64,000 nucleotides of DNA. It comes from Mangrovimonas sp. YM274. Lineage in GTDB: Bacteria; Bacteroidota; Bacteroidia; Flavobacteriales; Flavobacteriaceae. How positions within the stretch are numbered: the first letter of the stretch is position 1; every line of letters starts with the position of its first letter. Below the pieces are notes generated by a model. The model saw nothing but the letters and a program-made list of their open reading frames with translations, was not told where the DNA came from and searched no databases. Positions 53,357 to 60,765 of this stretch are shown piece after piece. The position numbers were made by a program, and so were the translations under genes. The stretch is from contig NZ_CP133091.1 in NCBI RefSeq assembly GCF_030908385.1, positions 1,384,501 through 1,448,500 of the forward strand. Reading direction: 5' to 3'.

Positions 53357-53364
53357 CAAAAATA
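53357..53364 (-). promoter_or_regulatory. -7 element for btuFCD
   Basis: The minus strand reads TATTTTTG, a perfect TAnnTTTG, only five bases before the GTG at 53352. The -33 is not clear. Confidence 0.4.
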
Positions 53365-53405
53365 GGATTATTTGTGCTTTATAGTAAAACATTCGGGGAA
53401 TTGTT

Positions 53406-53413
53406 TACTTTTG
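53406..53413 (+). promoter_or_regulatory. -7 element for the riboswitch and btuB transcript
   Basis: TACTTTTG matches TAnnTTTG and lies just before the riboswitch, so the aptamer would begin close to the transcript start. It faces away from the btuF element about 40 bp to the left. Confidence 0.55.
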
Positions 53414-53417
53414 CAGA

Positions 53418-53619
53418 GAATTTTGGTTCCGTTAAACTTAATTGTACGGATTAAAAGGGAATCTGGTGTAAGTCCAGAGCTGTTCCCGCAACTGTAAGCA
53501 TAGTGTCCAACATATTTGGACATCTCTTTTAGAAAAGAGTTACTGTTCACTTCATTAACCACTGGTGAAAACTGGGAAGGTAAAACAGTAAAATGCAAGT
53601 CAGGAGACCTGCCAATTTC
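53418..53619 (+). promoter_or_regulatory. Cobalamin riboswitch
   Basis: The aptamer shows the conserved order: AAAAGGGAA with TCTGGTGTAAGTCCAGAGC (P3/P4 side), CTGTTCCCGCAACTGTAAGC, the P6-type hairpin around CTCTTTTAGAAAAGAG, then CCACTGG with CTGGGAAGGT. It ends with the B12 box AAGTCAGGAGACCTGCC (53597-53613). A short closing helix TTGG with CCAA (53423-53426 and 53612-53615) can form P1. Binding of adenosyl- or another cobalamin should repress btuB and the btuG-like gene. It lies on the plus strand only and so cannot act in cis on btuFCD. Confidence 0.96.
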
Positions 53620-53631
53620 ATAACTAGATAT

Positions 53632-53656
53632 AAAACTTTTCGGGAAAAAGAGTTTT
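53632..53656 (+). promoter_or_regulatory. Expression-platform hairpin before btuB
   Basis: AAAACTTTT with a CGGG loop and AAAAAGAGTTTT can fold into an A-T stem, ending six bases before the btuB ATG (53663). With no long T-run behind it, translational control is more likely than termination. This is inference from folding by eye. Confidence 0.45.
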
Positions 53657-53662
53657 AACACT

Positions 53663-55498
53663 ATGAAACAGGCTTTAATATACATCACGGTTCTCCTAGC
53701 AGGGTTTAGTTCTTATGCTCAGTCTACATTGGACTCTTTGCAACAATTGGATGAAATAGTTGTAAAGACGGATACCTATTTAAAAACATTTTCCAACACT
53801 CAATCGGTGTCAACTCTTAAGGACAGTGTTTTGGTGCGAAGTGCTTCCTCGTTAACAGACGTTCTCAATTTGAATAGTTTTGTTTACTTCAAGGAAAATG
53901 GGCTGGGAATGGTGTCTTCGGCGGCCTTTAGGGGAACTACGGCGCAGCAAACGGCAGTAGTTTGGAATGGCATCAATATCAATTCCCAGTTTAATGGTCA
54001 GACAGATTTTAATACCATCAACATTAGAAATTTTGATGAGATTGATGTGAGGAGTGGAGGGGGAAGTGTCCTATACGGAAGTGGTGCTATTGGAGGGTCA
54101 ATTCATCTTAACAATGTATTGCATTTTGATGAGGGCTTTAACAATAGTTTGTTAGCCCGTTACGGAAGCTTTGAAACTGTGGATGTCGCTTATCAATCAG
54201 GATATTCCAATGACCGAATAAGTGTGAATGCCGTGTTAAGTAGAACAAGTTCTGAAAATGATTACGACTTTGTAGATAGTGAGAAATCCAATTTGAATGG
54301 AGAATTTTACAACACTAGTTTTTCGGCTACCATTGGTTATAAATTAAGTTATAGAAGCTTTCTCAAGTTTTATAGTTATGTGTTTGATGGTGATAGACAT
54401 TTTTCTTTGCAAAACCCCACAGAAACCCCTACAAAATACAAGGATTTCAATACTAGAGATATGTTGGAATGGGATGTATTCTTTGGAAGTTTTAGGTCTA
54501 ATGTCAAGTTGGCTTATATCACAGAGCGGTTTAAGTATTTTGGTAATATAGCTTCGGATTCCTATACTTTTGGTGAAGCGAAATCCCTTATTGGAAAATA
54601 CCAATTGGGATATAAAATAGCCAAGGAAACTTATCTCCAAGGCGTGTTGGATGTGACGCATACCAATGGCGAAGGCTCCAGCATTCATGAAAATGAACGC
54701 ACCATTACAGGTGGAAGTTTGTTGTGGAAACAGGCTATTAAAAAGTTCTTTTACGAAGCAACGATAAGAAAGGAAGTCACTCAAAATTACGACAGTCCAT
54801 TGTTGTTTAGCCTAGGACTTCAATATAAATTCAACAAAGTATACACACTTAATCTTAATGCTTCCAAAAACTACAGAATTCCTACTTACAATGACTTGTT
54901 TTGGGCAGGAAGTGCTAACCCAAATTTAAATCCAGAAACGTCTTATCAATTTGAGATTGGTAATGATATTTCCTTTAAAAATGGGACGTTTTCTCTTGTA
55001 GGGTTTTATAACGATATAACCGATATGATTAGATGGCTTCCAAATGGTTCAAACTGGAAGCCTAGTAATACAGATCATGTTTTGACTTATGGTTTAGAAT
55101 CAAGTTTGGAATATCAAAGGAGCTTTAAAGAGCATGAAATGTCATTGAACGTCGGGTATGCTTACACAAAATCCGAAGATCAAGCTACCAAAAAACAGTT
55201 AACCTATGTGCCTTACCATAAAGCTTTTGGTGGATTGGGATATCATTATAAAAGACTCAATGCTTACTGGCAAAGCGTATTTACAGGAGAGGTTTTCATG
55301 CTTTCAGATAACAATCCAAGGTATGTTTTAGACCGTTATTGGTTACATAATGCTGGTGTAGAATATGGCTTAGGTAAAGCCCCATCTTGGACAATGGGAA
55401 TTCAAATTAAAAATATTTTGAACAAAAACTACCAAAGTGTAGCCAACCGCTACATGCCTGGTACCAATTATAACCTTTATTTAAACTTTAATTTTTAA
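53663..55498 (+). CDS. btuB: TonB-dependent outer-membrane B12 receptor
   Basis: The 611-residue protein has a signal peptide (1-19, ending SYAQ) and a TonB-box-like LDEIVVKTD. A plug domain (about 30-135, with RGTTAQQTAVVWNGININ and VRSGGGSVLYGSGAIGG) and a 22-strand barrel ending in NLYLNFNF with a terminal Phe follow. It is short for the family and similar in size to E. coli BtuB (614 with signal). Its place right behind a cobalamin riboswitch identifies B12 or a related corrinoid as the ligand. The btuG-like gene starts 3 bp after its stop. Confidence 0.92.
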   Translation: MKQALIYITVLLAGFSSYAQSTLDSLQQLDEIVVKTDTYLKTFSNTQSVSTLKDSVLVRSASSLTDVLNLNSFVYFKENGLGMVSSAAFRGTTAQQTAVVWNGININSQFNGQTDFNTINIRNFDEIDVRSGGGSVLYGSGAIGGSIHLNNVLHFDEGFNNSLLARYGSFETVDVAYQSGYSNDRISVNAVLSRTSSENDYDFVDSEKSNLNGEFYNTSFSATIGYKLSYRSFLKFYSYVFDGDRHFSLQNPTETPTKYKDFNTRDMLEWDVFFGSFRSNVKLAYITERFKYFGNIASDSYTFGEAKSLIGKYQLGYKIAKETYLQGVLDVTHTNGEGSSIHENERTITGGSLLWKQAIKKFFYEATIRKEVTQNYDSPLLFSLGLQYKFNKVYTLNLNASKNYRIPTYNDLFWAGSANPNLNPETSYQFEIGNDISFKNGTFSLVGFYNDITDMIRWLPNGSNWKPSNTDHVLTYGLESSLEYQRSFKEHEMSLNVGYAYTKSEDQATKKQLTYVPYHKAFGGLGYHYKRLNAYWQSVFTGEVFMLSDNNPRYVLDRYWLHNAGVEYGLGKAPSWTMGIQIKNILNKNYQSVANRYMPGTNYNLYLNFNF

Positions 55499-55501
55499 AC
55501 A

Positions 55502-56581
55502 ATGAAAAATATATTTAAGTTTTTAGCTCTGTTTTTGTCTATGGGGCTATTTTTAACATCTTGTAGCAGCGATGAAGATGACTCCGTTAACTTGCCTGTA
55601 GAAGAAGGACAGTATGAAAATGGCATCCTAGTATTGGCCGAAGGGGGGAGTCTTTCTGGTTCGGTTTCCTTTGTGGCAGATGATTACAGTTATTATGAAA
55701 ACAGCATTTTTTATGGTGTCAATTCAGAGGAATTAGGCACTTATGTACAATCAATGGGATTCCACGACGGTAAAGGGTATATTGTAACGGATAACAATAC
55801 CATTAATGTGATAGATAGATATACATTTGAAAAAGACGTGACCATTACTTCGGGATTATCATTGCCACGTTATATAGCCTTCGCCAATGGGAAGGGGTAT
55901 GTTACCAATTGGGGAGACGGATTTATTGGTGATGATGATTTTGTAGCAGTTATCGATTTAGCTACTAATTCTGTAGAAACCACGATTCCTGTGGGGGAAG
56001 GCCCAGAGCAAATTATTGCTGTTGGAGATAAATTATTTGTGACCCATAAAGGAGGTTATTCTACCAATAACATTGTTTCGGTGATAAATACTACCGACAA
56101 TGCTGTAGAAACTATTGAAGTGTATGACAACCCAGATGAAATTGTGCTTAGTACTTCAGGGGATTTGATTGTGTTGTCCGAAGGTGCTACAATTTATGAT
56201 GAAAGTTGGGCCGTAGTAGGGTATACTCAAGGTGCGATAACTAGAATAGATCCTTCAAGCAATACAGTAGTTTCCGAAATTCCTTTTGAAGAAGGAAACA
56301 GTCCAAACTTGATGAGCTATGCCAATGGGGCTATTTATTTTCAAATGGGAGGACAAATTTTTGAGATGTCGGAATATGATACTGCATTACCTACAACCGC
56401 AATTGTAGATATAACCGCAATGTCTCCATACGGATTTAATGTGAAAGATGGAATCGGGTATATAGCCGATGCCAAAGATTTCGATTCGTTGGGTGATCTA
56501 TTGATTTACGATTTGGCAACAGGTAATTTAATCAATACAATAGAAGTGGGTCTTGCAGCTTCTAAGGTTTACTTTAACTAA
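55502..56581 (+). CDS. btuG: BtuG-like surface lipoprotein, beta-propeller
   Basis: The 359-residue protein has a lipoprotein signal (MKNIFKFLALFLSMGLFLTSC, Cys21) and an acidic stretch (SSDEDDS) just after it, typical of surface-exposed Bacteroidota lipoproteins. The remainder is a YncE/DUF5074-like propeller with repeats of the type DLATNSVETTIPVGEGPEQI and TTDNAVETIEVYDNPDEI. In Bacteroides, BtuG sits on BtuB and captures B12 with extremely high affinity. The 3-bp spacing to btuB and the shared riboswitch support the same job here. The name is by context and fold, not by tested binding. Confidence 0.82.
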   Translation: MKNIFKFLALFLSMGLFLTSCSSDEDDSVNLPVEEGQYENGILVLAEGGSLSGSVSFVADDYSYYENSIFYGVNSEELGTYVQSMGFHDGKGYIVTDNNTINVIDRYTFEKDVTITSGLSLPRYIAFANGKGYVTNWGDGFIGDDDFVAVIDLATNSVETTIPVGEGPEQIIAVGDKLFVTHKGGYSTNNIVSVINTTDNAVETIEVYDNPDEIVLSTSGDLIVLSEGATIYDESWAVVGYTQGAITRIDPSSNTVVSEIPFEEGNSPNLMSYANGAIYFQMGGQIFEMSEYDTALPTTAIVDITAMSPYGFNVKDGIGYIADAKDFDSLGDLLIYDLATGNLINTIEVGLAASKVYFN

Positions 56582-56600
56582 AAGGAATAAAATAGATAAA

Positions 56601-56630
56601 AAAAATGGCCGCTCATTAGCGGCCATTTTT
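56601..56630. terminator. Bidirectional intrinsic terminator
   Basis: A 12-bp perfect stem (56601-56612 with 56619-56630) closes the loop TCATTA, with a T-run on both strands. It ends the btuB-btuG unit and the convergent S41 peptidase gene, whose stop codon begins in the hairpin. Confidence 0.93.
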
Positions 56631-58066
56631 TATTTAAAAGGAGAGTGATCGTGGTCTAAATACATAAAGTCATTAAAAGGATCTTTGTCTATTTCAGCCT
56701 TAATTGGTTTTAGTAATGGTTTTTGTGTGGAAGGAGCCAATCTTCCCGAGCTTCCAAAAATATCCGCTAAAGCGGCTGCCAAAAGGGGTTCGTTAACATC
56801 TCCCAAGGTGCCTAGGTTCAAGGCACTTTCCACGACTTCAATATCTGGAACCAATCCGCTGGAAGGTACCGCCTCATCAAGGGAATTGATAGATTGTGCG
56901 ACCAAAGGTTGAAGAGCATAAGTATGGTTAGGGTTTCTGTTTTGTGCTGTAAAGTTTGGAGAATCATATACCGTAATAGAGGCTTGGCTTTTTCCAACCG
57001 TTTCATCCCCAACTACAACAACATTAATGTAAGGTTTTAAACTGTTAATGACCAATTCGCTTGCCGATGCCGTACGAGCAGAGGTTATTACGTATACTTT
57101 GCTTAGATTTAGTTGATTAATGCCAATGCCGCTGAAACTATCTTTAAATTCGTATGTGGAATTTTGAGATTGAAGGTCACTGTTATAAATAAGTTTGGAA
57201 AAGTTTTGGCCTGTAAATTGACCAGTTATCATACTTCCTAAAAGTGATGCTGTATTTACAGACCCACCAGGGTTGTAACGAAAATCCAAGATTAAGTGCT
57301 GTACATTGCTTGCCTGAAATTCTGCAAAGGCATTGTTGAGGTGGCTATCGTAATTATTGTTGAATCGATTGTACATTAAGTAGCCCACATTTTCTCCATT
57401 CACTTCCAAAATATTGGAAATATAAACGGGGTTTTCATTATAAACAACTTTGGTAAGGCTTGTGCTTTGCCCATTAGACGCTACAAAGTCGTCTTCAGTC
57501 TCGGGGGTGCCATTATCATTATAGTCTACAAATCCCAAAGTGTAACTTTGTTGGTTTAAAAGCTCATTGTAATTATCAATATTCATAAGGGTACCGTCAA
57601 CCGAGTTAAAGATTTGTCCTCTTTGTAAACCTGCTGCAGACGCTTCACTGTCATTTAAAACCATTCTGATGATTCCGATAACATTCGAAGAATTTTCGGG
57701 AAATTCATAAAGTGAAAACTGAAGGCCATTACTGTACGAAACCCCGTCAAAACTTTGTTCCAAGGCAATATAGTCGTCTACAATAACACTGAACCTGTCA
57801 ACGGTTTCGCGTTGGAATATTAAACTTTCAAACAATTCTTCAGGGGAGAAGAAGCTGTTGAGGTAGTTGCCGTATTCTTCATTGGAGGAAAATCGGTCGT
57901 TGGCTAAATCTGGGATTTCATCCTTGTATAAATACCAAAAGTTCATGCCTTTCCACACAAAATCATTGACATTGCTAGACAAGACAATATTATCGTCTCT
58001 ATCGTCAAAACAGCTGCTTACTGTAAAAAGTACCAAAGCCAAAAGGCTAAATTTTAAAATCTTCAT
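56630..58066 (-). CDS. S41-family serine peptidase lipoprotein
   Basis: The 478-residue protein has a lipoprotein signal (lipobox VSSC, Cys19). An N-terminal helical region follows, then a PDZ-like part (about 130-175, SEASAAGLQRGQIFNSVDG) and the S41 domain. The domain carries the oxyanion region LILDFRYNPGG (257-267), nucleophile Ser334 in RTASASE and Lys359 in VGKS, 25 residues apart as in Prc/CtpA. It should act in the periplasm or at the cell surface on C-terminal or unfolded segments. There is no sorting domain. No link to the B12 genes is implied beyond the shared terminator. Confidence 0.9.
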   Translation of the reverse strand: MKILKFSLLALVLFTVSSCFDDRDDNIVLSSNVNDFVWKGMNFWYLYKDEIPDLANDRFSSNEEYGNYLNSFFSPEELFESLIFQRETVDRFSVIVDDYIALEQSFDGVSYSNGLQFSLYEFPENSSNVIGIIRMVLNDSEASAAGLQRGQIFNSVDGTLMNIDNYNELLNQQSYTLGFVDYNDNGTPETEDDFVASNGQSTSLTKVVYNENPVYISNILEVNGENVGYLMYNRFNNNYDSHLNNAFAEFQASNVQHLILDFRYNPGGSVNTASLLGSMITGQFTGQNFSKLIYNSDLQSQNSTYEFKDSFSGIGINQLNLSKVYVITSARTASASELVINSLKPYINVVVVGDETVGKSQASITVYDSPNFTAQNRNPNHTYALQPLVAQSINSLDEAVPSSGLVPDIEVVESALNLGTLGDVNEPLLAAALADIFGSSGRLAPSTQKPLLKPIKAEIDKDPFNDFMYLDHDHSPFK

Positions 58067-58246
58067 AGGCTATTTTTAAGATGTCGCTTAATTGTATACA
58101 TCACAAATAAGCTTCAAAGTAGGTTAATACGCTCTAAATTTACTTACATTAAAGTAAATTAAAAAATATAAATTGTTCCTAAACCATAAGTGTACAACCC
58201 ATAGACACAGGTGTTTGTTGCGTAATTGAAAAAATATTTTTTACCG

Positions 58247-58272
58247 TGTAACAAAATTTATAGTATATCGTC
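58247..58272 (+). promoter_or_regulatory. Possible ECF-dependent promoter of operon 2
   Basis: TGTAAC (58247-58252), a 16-nt spacer and CGTC (58269-58272) form a classical ECF geometry, 50 nt before the sigma gene. Autoregulation is inferred. Confidence 0.45.
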
Positions 58273-58322
58273 GTAATGATAGAAAGCGATAGTAAACCGT
58301 TTTCGACTGACCAAACCAAATA

Positions 58323-58832
58323 ATGACACAGAGTGATTTTGTACATATTGTAATGCCTTTAAAGGATAAGGTTTTTAGACTGGCAAAGCGTTTGTTGGTG
58401 TCTAAAGAAGAGGCTGAGGATGCTACTCAAGAGATTTTTGTGAAGTTGTGGAACAACAAACAGAAAATGGCCGAGTATAAAAATATAGAAGCATTTTCTA
58501 TGACCATGACCAAAAACTTTTGCTTGGATCGCTTAAAATCTAAACAAGCACAAAACCTGAAGATTGTACATAGCAATTACCAAGATCATAATGTGGCGTT
58601 GCAAAGGGAAGTTGAAGTTAGGGATAGCATGAGTTGGGTGTCCAAAATCATGGCGGAATTACCCGAACAACAACAAATTATCATACAGCTTAGAGATATT
58701 GAGGGGTATGAATTTAGTGAGATTGCCAAAGTAGTAGACATGAATGAAACCGCCATTAGAGTGGCGTTGTCTAGGGCAAGGAAAACAATAAGAGAAAAAT
58801 TAACACATACGCACAGTTATGGTATTAAATAG
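58323..58832 (+). CDS. ECF-type RNA polymerase sigma factor
   Basis: The 169-residue factor has region 2 (about 8-80, with SKEEAEDATQEIFVKLWNNKQ and FSMTMTKNFCLDRLKS) and region 4 (about 105-160, with LPEQQQIIIQLRDIEGYEFSEIAKV and the helix-turn-helix NETAIRVALSRARKTIREKL). It heads a four-gene operon. The next gene overlaps it by 14 bp, which fits a cognate anti-sigma factor. An ECF-like promoter is present upstream. Confidence 0.94.
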   Translation: MTQSDFVHIVMPLKDKVFRLAKRLLVSKEEAEDATQEIFVKLWNNKQKMAEYKNIEAFSMTMTKNFCLDRLKSKQAQNLKIVHSNYQDHNVALQREVEVRDSMSWVSKIMAELPEQQQIIIQLRDIEGYEFSEIAKVVDMNETAIRVALSRARKTIREKLTHTHSYGIK

Positions 58833-59310
58833 TATAGAGCGGTTGCTGGAAAAGTACGATAATGGAGAGACTAGCTTGAGAGAAGAGGAGCAGTTAAAGG
58901 CCTATTTTGCTCAAGAAGATGTGCCTCCACATTTAGAGTCTTACAAAGTAATGTTCCAGTATTTTGACGCTACAAAACAAGAGCAGTTTACCAAGGACGT
59001 TCCATTAAAACCTAAGAAATATCAATTGTATAGATGGATTTCGGTCGCGGCAGTAGCAGTTCTTATGGTATCGGTGTATATGCTTACCGATACAAAACAA
59101 GGGTTGGATAGCCTTAGCCATGAGGAGCTAATGGCCTACAACCAAACAATGGAAGCTCTTAACCTGGTATCTACAAAATTTAACAAAGGTGCCAGTAGTT
59201 TAAATGCCTTGACATTGGTCTCTGATAATTTGGAGAAGGGTGTTGAGTCTATGAACTATGTAGGAGAGTTTTCAGAAACAACAAATAAGATTTTTAACCT
59301 GAGTAATTAA
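58819..59310 (+). CDS. Membrane anti-sigma factor candidate
   Basis: The 163-residue protein has an acidic helical N-terminal part (about 1-68; LLEKYDNGETSLREEEQLKAY), one transmembrane helix (about 72-90, WISVAAVAVLMVSVYML) and a helical extracytoplasmic tail. The N-terminal phrase is common in Bacteroidota proteins next to ECF sigma genes. The gene begins inside the sigma gene (14-bp overlap). No zinc-binding HxxxCxxC motif is seen, so anti-sigma function rests on topology and position. The tail may sense the DUF4252 proteins encoded next. Confidence 0.7.
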   Translation: MVLNSIERLLEKYDNGETSLREEEQLKAYFAQEDVPPHLESYKVMFQYFDATKQEQFTKDVPLKPKKYQLYRWISVAAVAVLMVSVYMLTDTKQGLDSLSHEELMAYNQTMEALNLVSTKFNKGASSLNALTLVSDNLEKGVESMNYVGEFSETTNKIFNLSN

Positions 59311-59326
59311 GAAAAGAAACAAGATT

Positions 59327-59947
59327 ATGAAAAGATTAGCGCGTTTTAGCACATACGTAAACCAAATACATACTATGGGCAAGAGTTTAGTAATAATGGT
59401 GGCTTTGGCATTGTTGCCAGTGCTGTCATTCGGACAAAGTATTTTTGATAAATACGAAGACCAAGACGGAGTTACTTCTGTTATTGTCAACCAAAAAATG
59501 TTTAGCATGTTGGCAAGTGTCAATGTGGATTTGGATGACCCAGAAGCACAACAATTTATGGATATGGCCAAAAGAATTACAGGTTTAAAGGTGTTTACTA
59601 CAGATAATATGGCGGTGTCCAAAGATATGAATGCAACCGTGAACAGTTATCTTAAAAGCTCTAGTTTGCAGGAGTTAATGAGAATTAAAGATGGTGATCA
59701 GACGGTAAAATTTTATGTGAAGGAAGGAAAGGATGAAAACCACGTAAAGGAATTGTTGATGTTCATCAACGGACTTAAAGAATACACTAAAGATGCAGAC
59801 ATCACTATTAATGGTGAGAAACGTGAAGTTGAAACGGTACTATTGTCCTTAACAGGAGACATTGATTTGCGTCAAATTTCAAAATTGACCAATAGTATGA
59901 ATGTCCCTGGAGGTGAGCATTTGGAAAAAGCTGGTAAGAAAAATTAA
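59327..59947 (+). CDS. DUF4252 protein with Sec signal peptide
   Basis: The 206-residue protein has a signal peptide ending VLSFGQ, preceded by an unusual basic lead; an in-frame ATG at 59375 (MGKSLVIMVAL) would give a more normal signal. The mature part (SIFDKYEDQDGVTSVIVNQKMF onward) follows the DUF4252 pattern, ending with EVETVLLSLTGDIDLRQISKL. DUF4252 has no known activity. It lies 16 bp after the anti-sigma candidate and 4 bp before a second DUF4252 gene. Confidence 0.82.
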   Translation: MKRLARFSTYVNQIHTMGKSLVIMVALALLPVLSFGQSIFDKYEDQDGVTSVIVNQKMFSMLASVNVDLDDPEAQQFMDMAKRITGLKVFTTDNMAVSKDMNATVNSYLKSSSLQELMRIKDGDQTVKFYVKEGKDENHVKELLMFINGLKEYTKDADITINGEKREVETVLLSLTGDIDLRQISKLTNSMNVPGGEHLEKAGKKN

Positions 59948-59951
59948 GATT

Positions 59952-60497
59952 ATGATACCATCAATCAAAAATAGCATCTGGTTGGTAGCTTTGGTTATAG
60001 CTTTATTAAGCTGTAGCCAAGGACCAACCTTGCAAACCTATTACGTAGATAGCGAACTGAAACCAGGATTTACTTCTATAGATGTCCCTACTAGCTTTTT
60101 GAATATCGAAGAAACCTCTTTAACCGAGGAACAGAAAGAAGCTTATGAGTCGGTTGATAAATTGAATATGCTGGCCTTTGTAGTATCCGACTCCAATAGA
60201 ACGGAATACGAAACTGAGGTAGCAAAGGTAAAGACCATCTTAAAGGATCCTAAATACGAAGAACTTATTAGAGGAGGAAATTCTACCGACGGACATTTTG
60301 TAGTAAAGTATCTTGGAGAGGAAACCAATATCGATGAATTGGTGCTTTTTGGAGATTCCAACGACAAAGGATTTGCCATTATTAGAGTTTTGGGAGATAA
60401 CATGAACATTAACAAAATCATGAAATTGTCTACAGTGTTGGAAAATGCAGATTTGGAAGATGCCGAAATCAGTAAGTTTGCCGAAATGTTCAAGTAG
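59952..60497 (+). CDS. DUF4252 lipoprotein
   Basis: From the ATG at 59952 the protein has 181 residues and begins with a lipoprotein signal (MIPSIKNSIWLVALVIALLSC, Cys21). An in-frame ATG at 59901 overlaps the preceding gene and would add 17 basic residues; it is rejected. The mature part is a second, diverged DUF4252 domain (KLNMLAFVVSDSN, then LFGDSNDKGFAIIRVLGDNMNINKI). It may pair with the soluble DUF4252 protein as an envelope sensor or effector of this ECF system. A strong terminator follows. Confidence 0.82.
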   Translation: MIPSIKNSIWLVALVIALLSCSQGPTLQTYYVDSELKPGFTSIDVPTSFLNIEETSLTEEQKEAYESVDKLNMLAFVVSDSNRTEYETEVAKVKTILKDPKYEELIRGGNSTDGHFVVKYLGEETNIDELVLFGDSNDKGFAIIRVLGDNMNINKIMKLSTVLENADLEDAEISKFAEMFK

Positions 60498-60517
60498 AAG
60501 AACAAAAAATCACACAT

Positions 60518-60552
60518 AAAAAAATCACCTTGATTCCAAGGTGATTTTTTTA
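60518..60552. terminator. Bidirectional intrinsic terminator
   Basis: A 12-bp stem (60521-60532 with 60537-60548) closes an ATTC loop, with T-runs on both strands. It ends ECF operon 2 and the convergent small membrane gene behind purB. Confidence 0.92.
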
Positions 60553-60572
60553 TTTATAGATGTAATACTATT

Positions 60573-60749
60573 TTATTTTGATTGTTTATCAGAAAGAAGC
60601 ATCACACAGAAATAGGCGATGAAAGATCCAAAACTGATAAACAATAATAGTTTGATCATGAAATTGTCCAAAATGTCAAAAAGCCCCGAGATAAAAAATC
60701 CAGCAGCAATCACAGCTGTAAAAATTACGGATAGGACATTTTTGTTCAT
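60573..60749 (-). CDS. Small two-helix membrane protein downstream of purB
   Basis: The 58-residue ORF starts with ATG 16 bp after the purB stop. It encodes a short basic start (MNKNVL), a first helix (about 5-22, SVIFTAVIAAGFFISGLF), a short DILDN turn and a second helix (about 32-52, IKLLLFISFGSFIAYFCVML), then LSDKQSK. The positive-inside pattern and the tight spacing support a real gene co-transcribed with purB. The function is unknown. It could also be a chance ORF, but two well-formed helices and a terminator behind it argue against that. Confidence 0.65.
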   Translation of the reverse strand: MNKNVLSVIFTAVIAAGFFISGLFDILDNFMIKLLLFISFGSFIAYFCVMLLSDKQSK

Positions 60750-60765
60750 AATCTCTTAAGTCAAA

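Noticed and set aside
53368-53688. A 106-codon minus-strand ORF across the riboswitch
   Set aside because: It is antisense to a highly conserved RNA element and shows no protein-like features.
59901-59951. Upstream start for the second DUF4252 gene
   Set aside because: It overlaps the preceding gene and would put 17 basic residues before a clean lipoprotein signal.
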